Origin: Actinomycetes bacterium
Lineage (GTDB): Bacteria > Actinomycetota > Acidimicrobiia > Acidimicrobiales > CADCSY01
DNA length: 23,242 nucleotides
Direction: 5' to 3'
NCBI GenBank assembly: GCA_025464025.1
Contig: JAODBP010000247.1
Location: 1 to 23,242, forward strand
The notes beneath the pieces are model-generated. The model was not told where the DNA came from and searched no databases. It worked only from the letters and a program-made list of their open reading frames with translations. Shown here piece by piece: positions 7,216 through 14,662 of the stretch. Every line of letters begins with the position of its first letter. Within the stretch, counting starts at the first letter, position 1. Both the position numbers and the translations under genes were made by a program.

Positions 7216-7989
7216 ATGGGGACGATCGCGATCACGGGCTCGGCAGGGGGGATCGGCTCGGCCACGCGCGCCCGGCTCGAGAAGGAGGGCCACCGGGTCA
7301 TCGGGGTCGACGTCCGCGACGCCGAGGTGCTCGCCGACCTGTCGACCCCCGAGGGCCGCGAAGCCATGGTCGAGGGCGTCACCGAGGCGAGCGGCGGGAT
7401 GCTCGACGGCCTCGTCGCCGGAGCCGGCATCTCGAGCGACGACAGCCCGCTGGTGATCTCGATCAACTACTTCGGCGCCGTCGCCACCCTGGCCGGGCTC
7501 CGGCCGCTCCTCGCCCGCGGCAGCGACCCGAGCGCGGTGGCGATCAGCTCGAACTCGACGACCGCCACGGTCGGCGGCGTCGTCCCCGAGGCGGTCGACG
7601 CCTGCCTGGCCGGTGACGAGGCGGCGGCCCGGGCCGCCGTCGACACCGGCTTCTTCGGCTACCCGACGGCCAAGCTCGCCCTGGCCCGGTACGTGCGGCG
7701 CAACGCCCCCACGTCCGACTGGATCGGTGCCGGCATCCGGCTCAACGCCATCGCCCCCGGTCCGATCGCCACGCCGATGACCAACCCCATCAGCGACTTC
7801 GTCCTGAACATGGGCGACGACTACCCCGTGCCGATCGGCCGCCTCGGCACGGCGGACGAGGTCGCCGCCGTGCTGGCCTTCCTGCTCTCCCCCGACGCCG
7901 GCTACGTCGTGGGCTCCCTCGTCTACGTCGACGGTGGCGGCGATGCCGCGGCCCGCAGCGACGACTGGCCCACGGGCCGGTACCGCTGA
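7216..7989 (+). CDS. SDR-family oxidoreductase, 3-alpha-hydroxysteroid dehydrogenase/carbonyl reductase-like
   Basis: A 257-residue short-chain dehydrogenase. The cofactor motif TGSAGGIG is at 7-14, AGAG replaces the usual NNAG, catalytic Ser lies in ISSNS (110-114), and YPTAK gives Tyr149 and Lys153. About 30 extra residues separate Ser from Tyr. That insertion, together with VIGVDVRDAEVLADLSTPEGR and INYFGA, closely recalls Comamonas HsdA-type 3-alpha-hydroxysteroid dehydrogenase/carbonyl reductase. A reductase of a steroid or other carbonyl is therefore inferred; the exact substrate is unknown. The start ATG is 8 nt after TACCGT. The stop overlaps the next gene by one base (TGATG). Confidence 0.9.
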   Translation: MGTIAITGSAGGIGSATRARLEKEGHRVIGVDVRDAEVLADLSTPEGREAMVEGVTEASGGMLDGLVAGAGISSDDSPLVISINYFGAVATLAGLRPLLARGSDPSAVAISSNSTTATVGGVVPEAVDACLAGDEAAARAAVDTGFFGYPTAKLALARYVRRNAPTSDWIGAGIRLNAIAPGPIATPMTNPISDFVLNMGDDYPVPIGRLGTADEVAAVLAFLLSPDAGYVVGSLVYVDGGGDAAARSDDWPTGRYR

Positions 7990-8591
7990 TGGACCGCCCC
8001 CGCTCGCTCGGCCACGTCGCCCTCGCCGTCGGCCCCGGCGACGGCCCGGCCGCCGCCCACCTCCTCCGCTGCATCGGCCTCGACGTCACCGACAACGGGC
8101 CGAGCAAGACCGGCGACCCCTGGTACACCGCCCTCGTCGACGCCGACACCTTCCGCGGCCTGGAGAACCTCTTCTTCGTGGTGCCCGTCTCCGAGGCCCA
8201 GCTGCGGCTCGAAGCCGCCATCGGCGACGAGCTGGCTGCCACCGTGGAGCTCGAGGACTTCCTCGCGTCGAAGCGGGAGCAGCCCGAGTCGGCCAGCCAC
8301 ATCGCCCTCGCCTTCAACGACCTCGACACGCTGGAGGAGGCGGTGCTCGCCGTGCTCGACGCCGCCGACGAGCCGCCGCTCGCCGGTCGGGTGAGCGTGC
8401 GGGTGTTCCGGGCCCGGGGCGGCTACGACGACATCGACGAGCGGATGGCGGCGTCCGACCTCTTCGCCGACGCCGACGACGTGGCCTTCGTCGAGCGCAC
8501 CGTGCAGGTCTTCGTCCAGACCGATGTCGTCTCCACCGGGCTGCTGCTCCTCGGCCAGACGATCGAGCTCGACTACGTCTTCCCCGCCTGA
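7989..8591 (+). CDS. probable VOC/glyoxalase-fold protein
   Basis: A 200-residue protein whose two halves each begin with a VOC-like strand (LGHVALAV near residue 7, SHIALAF near residue 102). They are followed by helices and end with the strand pair TGLLLLGQTIELDYVF. That fits two beta-alpha-beta-beta-beta modules of the glyoxalase/bleomycin-resistance/dioxygenase superfamily, with possible metal ligands in the two HxAL strands and the final Glu. This is a pattern-level call and the reaction is unknown. ATG at 7989 overlaps the SDR stop (TGATG), so it is translated with the SDR and may act on the same substrate. It ends in a terminator hairpin. Confidence 0.7.
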   Translation: MDRPRSLGHVALAVGPGDGPAAAHLLRCIGLDVTDNGPSKTGDPWYTALVDADTFRGLENLFFVVPVSEAQLRLEAAIGDELAATVELEDFLASKREQPESASHIALAFNDLDTLEEAVLAVLDAADEPPLAGRVSVRVFRARGGYDDIDERMAASDLFADADDVAFVERTVQVFVQTDVVSTGLLLLGQTIELDYVFPA

Positions 8592-8605
8592 GCCGACGGC
8601 TCAGG
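8587..8605. terminator. perfect hairpin between convergent operons
   Basis: CCTGAGCC (8587-8594) and GGCTCAGG (8598-8605) pair perfectly around a 3-nt loop. The 5' arm includes the stop codon of the plus-strand VOC gene, and the hairpin ends 3 bp before the stop of the minus-strand 60-aa gene. It probably terminates both transcripts. No strong U-tract is present. Confidence 0.65.
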
Positions 8606-8608
8606 TCA

Positions 8609-8791
8609 CTAGAGGAGCATGTCGATGCGCGTCGACAGCGGCACCGTGGCCGCCGCGTCGTGCTTCGGCACCGCCGGCCGGCCGGCGACGAGGCTCATGG
8701 CGAGCCCGTCGATGGGCTCCTTCCAGGTCTGGCGTGCGGTGAGCTTCGGCGCCATGTAGCGAGGCCCGCTGTCGGTGGCCATCAGCTCCAT
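8609..8791 (-). CDS. small 60-aa protein, unknown function
   Basis: The ATG at 8791 overlaps the stop of the epoxide hydrolase by one base (TGATG). The same frame runs 60 codons with GC-rich third positions to a TAG at 8609, just before the convergent terminator. The product begins MELMATDSGPRYMAPKL and ends LSTRIDMLL. It has no signal peptide, no Cys and no membrane helix, and is mildly basic. I do not recognise a family. It is the last cistron of the leuB-ilvE-cimA operon, so it should be transcribed with the hydrolase and could be a partner of it. Gene finders may have missed it because the open frame runs far upstream. Confidence 0.6.
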   Translation of the reverse strand: MELMATDSGPRYMAPKLTARQTWKEPIDGLAMSLVAGRPAVPKHDAAATVPLSTRIDMLL

Positions 8792-9630
8792 CAGACCTTC
8801 ACCTCCACCCGCCAGCGCAGCAGGTCGCTGAGGCGGTCGGCGGCCACCTCGGGGACCCAGTGTGACACCCCGTCGAGCACTTCGAAGCGGTACGGCCCGG
8901 TGACGTGGCCGGCGGTCCACACCGCGCCCTCCCGGGCGATGGCGATGTCGTCGGTGCTCCACACGAACAGCGTGGGGACCTCGACGTCGCCGAGGGTGCC
9001 GGCGTGGAAGTCGAACGCCCGGTACCAGTGCAGGGCCGCCTCGATGGCGCCGGGCTGGGTGAGGACCCGCACGTGCTCCTCGACGTCGTCGTCGAGCCCG
9101 CTGGCCTGGAAGGCGAACCGGAGGCCGGCACCGCCGTCGGCCACCATCCCGTCGCCGGCGCCGGGCTCCTGGAACCCGGCGATGTACGAGGACTTGGTCG
9201 CCTGCTCGCTCGCCGGGTCGGCCAGTGCTCGGGCGAAGGCGGCGGGGTGGGGCACGGAGACGATCGTCAGGGTCTCGAGCCGCTCCGGCGCGGCGACGGC
9301 CACGTGCCAGGCGACGATGGCGCCCCAGTCGTGGCCGACGAGGTGGAAGCGCGCCGCGCCGAGGGCGTCGGCCATTCCCAGCACGTCCTCGACGAGCCGG
9401 TCGACGTGGTAGGCGTCGACGCCGTCGGGCCGGGCGCCGGGCGAGTAGCCCCGCTGATCGGGGGCGACGGCGCGGCAGCCGGCAGCGGCGAGGGCGGCCA
9501 TCTGGTGGCGCCACTCCCACCAGCTCTGGGGGAACCCGTGCAGGAGCAGGACGAGCTCGCCGTCCTCCGGGCCCTCGGCCATGGCGCGGAACCGGAGGTC
9601 GCCGACGACGAGCTCCAGCTCCTCGGGCAT
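8791..9630 (-). CDS. alpha/beta hydrolase, soluble epoxide hydrolase type
   Basis: A 279-residue full-length epoxide-hydrolase-like enzyme that would open epoxides through an Asp ester. HGFPQSWWEW (31-40) carries the HGxP oxyanion motif, GHDWGA gives nucleophile Asp101, cap tyrosines are Tyr149 and Tyr203, the acid lies in STDD (227-228), and the base is His257 in SHWVPE. Haloalkane dehalogenase is less likely because two cap Tyr are present. ATG at 9630 lies 2 nt after the stop of the upstream gene; in-frame codons farther upstream overlap that gene. Paralogue of the hydrolase at 6490-7191. The natural epoxide substrate is unknown. Confidence 0.9.
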   Translation of the reverse strand: MPEELELVVGDLRFRAMAEGPEDGELVLLLHGFPQSWWEWRHQMAALAAAGCRAVAPDQRGYSPGARPDGVDAYHVDRLVEDVLGMADALGAARFHLVGHDWGAIVAWHVAVAAPERLETLTIVSVPHPAAFARALADPASEQATKSSYIAGFQEPGAGDGMVADGGAGLRFAFQASGLDDDVEEHVRVLTQPGAIEAALHWYRAFDFHAGTLGDVEVPTLFVWSTDDIAIAREGAVWTAGHVTGPYRFEVLDGVSHWVPEVAADRLSDLLRWRVEVKV

Positions 9631-9632
9631 CT

Positions 9633-10145
9633 TCAGTCCAGCCCGAGGAGGTCCCGCCACTGCGACGGGAACCGGGTGGCGACCTCGCCGTGGGTCAGGC
9701 GGAGCGTGGCCTCGGGGACCCGGTCGACGATGGCGCGCTGGTCGCTGTAGTGGTGGCCGCAGGCCTCGAACAGCGGCTTGCGCAGCGCGACCAGCTCCGG
9801 CGGCGCGTCGCCGAGGAAGCCCCAGATGCGGTAGGCGATGTCGAGGTCGTGGACCACCGGCGCCCGGCCGAAGACCGAGGCGCGGGCCATCGCCACGTTC
9901 ACGCAGCCGACCTCGACGTCGTGGTGCTTCTCGCCCGCGGTGAGCTGGAGGCGGTCGTGGAAGCGGTGGGCCAGCTTCAGGGCGAAGCCCTGGTCGGGAC
10001 CGGGCCGGCCCAGCTCGGGGCCGACGGGCTGGTGGTCGTCGAGCTCACCGGGTCGATCGCTCACCCAGCGGTCGGGGGCCGGGACGGCCAGGCCCCGTCG
10101 GGGCTGCTCGTCGAGCGTGTTCGGGACGTACTGCGGTGCGGCCAC
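9633..10145 (-). CDS. conserved actinobacterial protein of unknown function
   Basis: A 170-residue soluble protein, Pro/Arg-rich at the start (QPRRGLAVPAPDRWVSDRPGEL) and then mostly helical. It includes LGRPGPDQGFALKLAHRF, VVHDLDIAYRIWGFLG and HHYSDQRAIVDRVPEATLRL. I recall closely similar uncharacterised proteins in other actinobacteria but no named domain. There is no signal peptide or membrane segment. Start GTG at 10145 follows the oxidoreductase stop by 9 nt. Its position between a Gfo/Idh oxidoreductase and an epoxide hydrolase in the leuB operon says only that it is co-expressed with them. Confidence 0.8.
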   Translation of the reverse strand: MAAPQYVPNTLDEQPRRGLAVPAPDRWVSDRPGELDDHQPVGPELGRPGPDQGFALKLAHRFHDRLQLTAGEKHHDVEVGCVNVAMARASVFGRAPVVHDLDIAYRIWGFLGDAPPELVALRKPLFEACGHHYSDQRAIVDRVPEATLRLTHGEVATRFPSQWRDLLGLD

Positions 10146-10154
10146 GGCGCCAAT

Positions 10155-11045
10155 TCAAGCAGAGGCCACCCGCCAGGCCCCTTCCCCACCGAGCGACGCT
10201 TCCGCGGCCGCCACCAGCCGCTGGAGGTGGAGGCCCCGGGCGGCGTCGAGCTCGGTGGCCTCGCCCCGGGCCACGGCGGCGAACCGGCGGCGGATCTCGC
10301 CGTCGTCGCGCTCGAAGCTGCGGGCGTCGAGCGCCAGCGATCCGGTGGGCCCGAACACCTCGAGGCCGGTGCGGGAGTCGCCGGCCACGTCGCCGGACAG
10401 GGCCAGGTCGCTCACCGCCCCGGTGGCGTGCTCGCACTGGATGGTGACGAAGCGACGCACGTGCCCGGCGGCCCGCACACCGGTGATCGGGCCGAGGGCG
10501 GCGTCGAGCAGGTCGAACAGGTGGGGGCCGAGGTCGAGGATCGCACCCCGCGCCAGGCGCCACGGCGTGGCGAAGGGGCCGTCGAGGAAGCCGCCGCTGG
10601 TGAACCACCCGCGACCACCGGTGGGCGCCAGCGCCCGGGCCTGGACGAGGTAGGCCTCGACGGCGGGCTGGAGGCGGTACGTCAGGACCAGGAGGGAGGG
10701 CACACCCGCTTCGGCCACGGCGGCCGCCACCCGCTCGGCGCCGGCGACGTCGGCGGCCAGGGGCTTCTCCAGGAGGAGCGCCTTGCCGGCCCGGGCCGCG
10801 ATCGGTGCGAGCTCGGCCTGCACGTCGGGCGGCACGGCGAAGGCCACGGCCTCGCACGACCCGAGCAGCTCGTCGTACGAGCCGAAGGCCACGGTCCCGT
10901 GGCGACCGGCGAGCTCGGCGGCCGCCTCCGGCCGGCGGGCCCACACCCCGGCGAGGGTGGTCTCGGGCCCGCCGGTGAGCGCGGGAGCGTGGACGAAGCC
11001 GGCCCAGGGGCCGGCCCCGACCAACCCGACGCGCACGGGCTGCAC
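10155..11045 (-). CDS. Gfo/Idh/MocA-family oxidoreductase
   Basis: A 296-residue NAD(P)-dependent dehydrogenase of the Gfo/Idh/MocA family. It has an N-terminal Rossmann fold (VGLVGAGPWA, 6-15), the signature EKP at 93-95 (LLLEKPLA), and ILDLGPHLFDLL in the C-terminal domain, where the Asp/His pair normally takes part in catalysis. Members oxidise or reduce sugars, inositols and related compounds; no substrate can be read from the sequence. GTG at 11045 lies one base after the cimA stop. A second GTG four codons later is also possible. Placement directly behind cimA is unusual for a sugar enzyme. Confidence 0.87.
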   Translation of the reverse strand: MQPVRVGLVGAGPWAGFVHAPALTGGPETTLAGVWARRPEAAAELAGRHGTVAFGSYDELLGSCEAVAFAVPPDVQAELAPIAARAGKALLLEKPLAADVAGAERVAAAVAEAGVPSLLVLTYRLQPAVEAYLVQARALAPTGGRGWFTSGGFLDGPFATPWRLARGAILDLGPHLFDLLDAALGPITGVRAAGHVRRFVTIQCEHATGAVSDLALSGDVAGDSRTGLEVFGPTGSLALDARSFERDDGEIRRRFAAVARGEATELDAARGLHLQRLVAAAEASLGGEGAWRVASA

Positions 11046-11046
11046 G

Positions 11047-12636
11047 TCAGTCAGTGGCGTGGAGCAGGCCGTAGACGATCGAGTCGCGCAGCGCCTGCCA
11101 CGACGCGTCGATGATGTTCTCAGAGACGCCGATGGTCGACCAGGACGACTCGCCGTCGGTGGCGTCGAGGAGGACGCGGGTGACGGCGCCCGTGCCCTTG
11201 TTGGTGTCGAGCACCCGCACCTTGTAGTCGGTGAGGTGCATGCGGGCGAGCTGCGGGTAGCGCGACCCGATGGCGTCACGCAGGGCCCGGTCGATGGCGT
11301 TGACCGGGCCGTTGCCCTCGGCCGTGCGGATCACCCGCTCGCCCTCGACCACCAGCTTCACGGTGGCCTCGGTGCGGGCGTCGTCCGCCCCCTGCTCGTC
11401 GAAGATGACCCGGAGCGACTCGAGCTCGAAGTACGGCTGCTGCCAGCCGGTGACGTCGCGGATGAGCAGCTCCATGGAGCCGTCGGCAGCCTCGAAGTGG
11501 AAGCCCTTGTGCTCGAGGTCCTTCAGCCGCTCGGCGATCTCACCGGACTGCTTGCCGTCGAGCTCGATGCCGAGCTCCGCAGCCTTCATCGTGATCGACG
11601 ACCGACCGGCCAGCTCGGACATCACGAAGCGGGTTCCGTTGCCGATCGACTCCGGGTCGACGTGTTCGTAGGCGTCCTTGCGTCGGGAGATGGCGCTGGT
11701 GTGCAGGCCGGCCTTGTGGGCGAACGCCGAGGCACCGACGTAGGCCTGCTGCGGGTTCATGGTGATGTTCACCAGCTCGGCGATGTGGTGCGAGACCGAG
11801 GTGAGCAGCGGCAGCCGATCGCGCGGGATCGTCTCGATGCCCATCTTGAGGGTGAGGTTCGGGATGATCGACGTGAGGTTGCAGTTGCCGGTGCGCTCGC
11901 CGTAGCCGTTGATCGTCCCCTGCACCTGCGTCGCGCCACCCCGTACGCCGGCCAGGGCGTTCGCCACGCCGCAACCGGTGTCGTCGTGGAGGTGCACGCC
12001 GACCTTGGCGTCGCCCTTGAAGTGGTCGACGACCGAGCGCACCGAGGCCTCGACCTCGTGGGGCAGCGTGCCGCCGTTGGTGTCGCACAGCACGAGCGTG
12101 CCGACCCCCGACTCCACCGCCGCCTCGAGCACCCGGAGCGAGAACTCGGGGTTGCGCTTGAAGCCGTCGAAGAAGTGCTCGGCGTCGAACAGCACGTCGA
12201 GGCCGGCAGCCCGCAGGAACTCGACCGAGTCGCGCACCATGGCCACGCCCTCGTCGAGCGTCGTCTGGAGCGCCTCGGTGACGTGGTAGTCCCAGCTCTT
12301 GCCGACGATGCAGACGGCCGAGGTCTTGGCCCGCACCAGGTTGGCCAGGGTCGGGTCCTCGTCGACCTTGCCGAGGGGGCGACGGGTCGAGCCGAACGCC
12401 ACCATCGTCGAGGTGGTGAGGTTCAGCTCGCCGTGGATGCGCTGGAAGAACTCGTCGTCCTTCGGGTTGGCGCCGGGCCAGCCCCCCTCGATGAAGTGCA
12501 CGCCGAGCAGGTCGAGCTGCTCGGCGATGCGCAGCTTGTCGTCGACGGTGAGCGAGATGCCCTCGAGCTGCGACCCGTCCCGGAGGGTGGTGTCGAAGAT
12601 CTCGACCGCGCTCGGCAGCCCGACGTCAGCTGACAT
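11047..12636 (-). CDS. cimA: (R)-citramalate synthase
   Basis: A 529-residue DRE-TIM enzyme that condenses pyruvate and acetyl-CoA to citramalate, the first step of the threonine-independent isoleucine route. The metal/catalytic motif DTTLRDGSQLEG starts at residue 15, HLHDD is at 215-219, and NGYGERTGNCNL and SAFAHKAGLHTSA mark the CimA-type linker region. A C-terminal regulatory LeuA-dimer domain (about 380-529) is complete. EGGWPGANPKDDEFF and the overall pattern match the TIGR00977-type citramalate synthase rather than the LeuA also present at 19269-20957. The ATG at 12636 overlaps the ilvE 3' end by 11 nt. LeuCD and LeuB, encoded nearby, would carry out the next steps to 2-oxobutyrate. 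Confidence 0.93.
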   Translation of the reverse strand: MSADVGLPSAVEIFDTTLRDGSQLEGISLTVDDKLRIAEQLDLLGVHFIEGGWPGANPKDDEFFQRIHGELNLTTSTMVAFGSTRRPLGKVDEDPTLANLVRAKTSAVCIVGKSWDYHVTEALQTTLDEGVAMVRDSVEFLRAAGLDVLFDAEHFFDGFKRNPEFSLRVLEAAVESGVGTLVLCDTNGGTLPHEVEASVRSVVDHFKGDAKVGVHLHDDTGCGVANALAGVRGGATQVQGTINGYGERTGNCNLTSIIPNLTLKMGIETIPRDRLPLLTSVSHHIAELVNITMNPQQAYVGASAFAHKAGLHTSAISRRKDAYEHVDPESIGNGTRFVMSELAGRSSITMKAAELGIELDGKQSGEIAERLKDLEHKGFHFEAADGSMELLIRDVTGWQQPYFELESLRVIFDEQGADDARTEATVKLVVEGERVIRTAEGNGPVNAIDRALRDAIGSRYPQLARMHLTDYKVRVLDTNKGTGAVTRVLLDATDGESSWSTIGVSENIIDASWQALRDSIVYGLLHATD

Positions 12637-13543
12637 GTTCGTTCCAACCCGAGTACTGGCCGAGCTCGCCCTTGACCGCCTTGAAGAACGTGTCCTGCAC
12701 CTGGCGGGTGACGGGACCGGGGTCGCCGAGGTCGCGGTCGTCGACCGAGCGGACCGGCACGATCTCGGCGGCCGTGCCCGACAGGAACGCCTCGTCCGCG
12801 GTGTAGAGGTCGGAGCGCACGAGGTTGGCCTCGACGTACTCGATGCCGTGGTCGCGGGCGATCGTGCGCACCGCGTCCTGGGTGATGCCCTCGAGGGCAC
12901 CGGCCGAGACGGGCGGCGTGATGATCCGCCCGTCCTTGACGATGAAGAGGTTCTCGCCGGTGCACTCGGACACGAAGCCCTGGGGCGACAGCAGCACCGC
13001 CTCGTCGTAGCCGGCCTTGATGGCCTCGACCTTGGCCATCGAGGAGTTGATGTACATGCCGGTGCCCTTGGCCGCCGGCGGCATCGAGTTCACGTCGTGG
13101 CGCTGCCAGGACGAGACCTTCAGCCGGATGCCGTTCTTGATGCCCTCGTCGCCCAGGTAGGCACCCCACTCCCAGCAGGCGATGGACACGTTGACCTTGC
13201 ACGGCAGCGGGTTGAGGCCCATCTCGCCGTAGCCCAGGTAGACGATCGGGCGGATGTAGCAGGAGTTCAGGCCGTTCTCCCGGACGACGTCCTTGGTGGC
13301 CTGGATGAGCTCGTCGACGCCGAACGGGATGTCGAGCATGTAGATCTTGGCGCTGTTGAACAGGCGCTCGATGTGGGGCGTCAGGCGGAAGACAGCCGGG
13401 CCGGTGGCCGTCTCGTAGGCCCGGATGCCCTCGAACACGCCGAGGCCGTAATGCAGCGAGTGGGTGAGGATGTGGACCTTCGCCTCGCCCCACGGCACGA
13501 GCTCGCCGTCCATCCAGATGACCTTCGACTCTGCGAGCGGCAT
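12626..13543 (-). CDS. ilvE: branched-chain amino acid aminotransferase
   Basis: A 305-residue class IV PLP aminotransferase that makes the last step of Leu, Ile and Val synthesis with glutamate as donor. The Schiff-base Lys159 in AAKGTG and Glu193 in SECTGEN match the positions known in E. coli IlvE. HYGLGVFEGIRAY (31-43) and FLSGTAAEIVPV are further family blocks. ATG at 13543 follows the leuB stop by one base and is preceded by AAAGGG with good spacing. Second gene of the leuB-ilvE-cimA operon. Confidence 0.96.
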   Translation of the reverse strand: MPLAESKVIWMDGELVPWGEAKVHILTHSLHYGLGVFEGIRAYETATGPAVFRLTPHIERLFNSAKIYMLDIPFGVDELIQATKDVVRENGLNSCYIRPIVYLGYGEMGLNPLPCKVNVSIACWEWGAYLGDEGIKNGIRLKVSSWQRHDVNSMPPAAKGTGMYINSSMAKVEAIKAGYDEAVLLSPQGFVSECTGENLFIVKDGRIITPPVSAGALEGITQDAVRTIARDHGIEYVEANLVRSDLYTADEAFLSGTAAEIVPVRSVDDRDLGDPGPVTRQVQDTFFKAVKGELGQYSGWNEHVS

Positions 13544-13544
13544 G

Positions 13545-14531
13545 TCAGACCCTTTCTGCGACGAGATCGCCGATGGTGTTCGGGGTGGGGCTCGACGAGA
13601 GCACGTCGTCGAGCGCCTTGCGGATACGGGCGCCGGCCTCGGCCTCGCCCAGGAACTCGAGGAGCATGGCGGCGGCGAGGATCTGCGAGCTGGCGTTCAC
13701 CTTGTCGGTGCCGACGATGTCGTGGGCCGAGCCGTGGACGGGCTCGAACATCGAAGGCGCCACGCGGTCGGGGTTCAGGTTGCCGGTGCCGGCGAACCCG
13801 ACGCCGCCCGACACCGCGCCAGCCAGGTCGGTGAGGATGTCGCCGAAGAGGTTGTCGGTGACGATCACGTCGTAGCGCTGCGGGTCCTCGACCAGGTAGA
13901 TGCACGAGGCGTCGATGTGGTTGTACGCCGTCGTCACGTCGGGGTACTCGGCCTTCACCAGGTCGAACGTGCGCTGCCAGAGGTCGCCGGCGAACGTCAG
14001 CACGTTGGTCTTGTGCACCAGCGTCAGGTGGCGACGGGGGCGGGTCATGGCCAGCTCGAAGGCGTAGCGGATGGCCCGCTCGACGCCCTTGCGGGTGTTG
14101 ACCGACCCCTGGGTGGCGATCTCGTCGAGCGTGCCCTTGCGCAGGAAGCCTCCCTCCCCGGCGTAGGACCCCTCGGTGTTCTCCCGGATGACGACGAAGT
14201 CGAGCCCGTTGCCGTGGAAGGGACGGAGGTTGATGTACTGGTCGAGGCTGAAGCGCAGGGCCAGGATGATCCCCCGCTCGATGGTGCCCCCCGGGATCCG
14301 GGTGTCGCCGATGGGCGGGCCGAGCGGGCCCTTGAGGATGGCGTCGCAACCCCGGATGGCATCCATGTCGGCGTCGTCGAGCACGTGGCCGTCGCGGACG
14401 TAGCGGTCGGCGCCCAGGTCGAACGTGACCTCCTCGAAGTCGACCCCGGCGGCGCGCATGACCTTCACGGCCTGGGCCACGATCTCCGGGCCGATGCCGT
14501 CGCCGCCGATCACACCGATGCGATGAGCCAC
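13545..14531 (-). CDS. leuB: 3-isopropylmalate dehydrogenase
   Basis: A 328-residue NAD-dependent decarboxylating dehydrogenase of the isocitrate/isopropylmalate family, acting in the cytoplasm on 3-isopropylmalate (leucine) and, by known side activity, on erythro-3-methylmalate in the citramalate route. GGDGIGPEI (9-17), the RENTEGSYAGE loop, the basic YINLRPF block and DNLFGDILTDLAG are all present. It is slightly shorter than proteobacterial LeuB but usual for actinobacteria. Start GTG at 14531 is preceded by GAGGGAGA 8-10 nt upstream. First structural gene of a seven-gene operon, behind a branched-chain attenuator. Confidence 0.95.
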   Translation of the reverse strand: MAHRIGVIGGDGIGPEIVAQAVKVMRAAGVDFEEVTFDLGADRYVRDGHVLDDADMDAIRGCDAILKGPLGPPIGDTRIPGGTIERGIILALRFSLDQYINLRPFHGNGLDFVVIRENTEGSYAGEGGFLRKGTLDEIATQGSVNTRKGVERAIRYAFELAMTRPRRHLTLVHKTNVLTFAGDLWQRTFDLVKAEYPDVTTAYNHIDASCIYLVEDPQRYDVIVTDNLFGDILTDLAGAVSGGVGFAGTGNLNPDRVAPSMFEPVHGSAHDIVGTDKVNASSQILAAAMLLEFLGEAEAGARIRKALDDVLSSSPTPNTIGDLVAERV

Positions 14532-14549
14532 TGCTTTTTCTCCCTCTAC

Positions 14550-14581
14550 AAACGAAAGACCGCCTCCCGAGGGAGACGGTC
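14550..14581 (-). terminator. attenuator terminator of the leuB operon
   Basis: On the minus strand GACCGTCTCC (14581-14572), loop CTCG, and GGAGGCGGTC (14567-14558) form a 10-bp stem with one G-U pair, followed at once by TTTCGTTT. It sits between the leader peptide and leuB, 18 nt before the leuB start, so it can only act as a conditional terminator. Confidence 0.85.
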
Positions 14582-14585
14582 GACA

Positions 14586-14614
14586 AGCGCACGCCGAGAA
14601 GTTCGACGTGCGCT
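14586..14614 (-). promoter_or_regulatory. leader hairpin overlapping the leader-peptide stop
   Basis: AGCGCACG (14614-14607) and CGTGCGCT (14593-14586) pair perfectly (8 bp) around a 13-nt loop. The 5' arm starts inside the TAG stop of the leader peptide, so a ribosome finishing or stalling near the end of the peptide would melt it. It is the likely ribosome-sensing element of the attenuator. The exact antiterminator partner of the 14572-14581 arm is not obvious by eye; GTCGA (14606-14602) with TCGAC (14583-14579) is the best short candidate. Confidence 0.6.
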
Positions 14615-14654
14615 ACGTGATGATGAGTACGGCGAAGATCGTGGGGTCGGGCAT
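14613..14654 (-). CDS. branched-chain leader peptide of the leuB-ilvE-cimA operon
   Basis: A 13-codon open frame reads MPDPTIFAVLIIT and stops at TAG. Five of its 13 codons are Ile, Val or Leu, with Val-Leu-Ile-Ile in a row near the end, where a starved ribosome would stall. An in-frame GTG lies directly before the ATG. No Shine-Dalgarno is present. A TACACT -10 box ends 8 nt before the ATG (5 nt before the GTG), so the leader mRNA probably starts at the start codon. A hairpin begins in the stop codon and a U-tailed terminator follows. By analogy with ilv/leu leader peptides it senses Ile/Val/Leu-tRNA charging. Confidence 0.82.
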   Translation of the reverse strand: MPDPTIFAVLIIT

Positions 14655-14662
14655 CACGGGGA

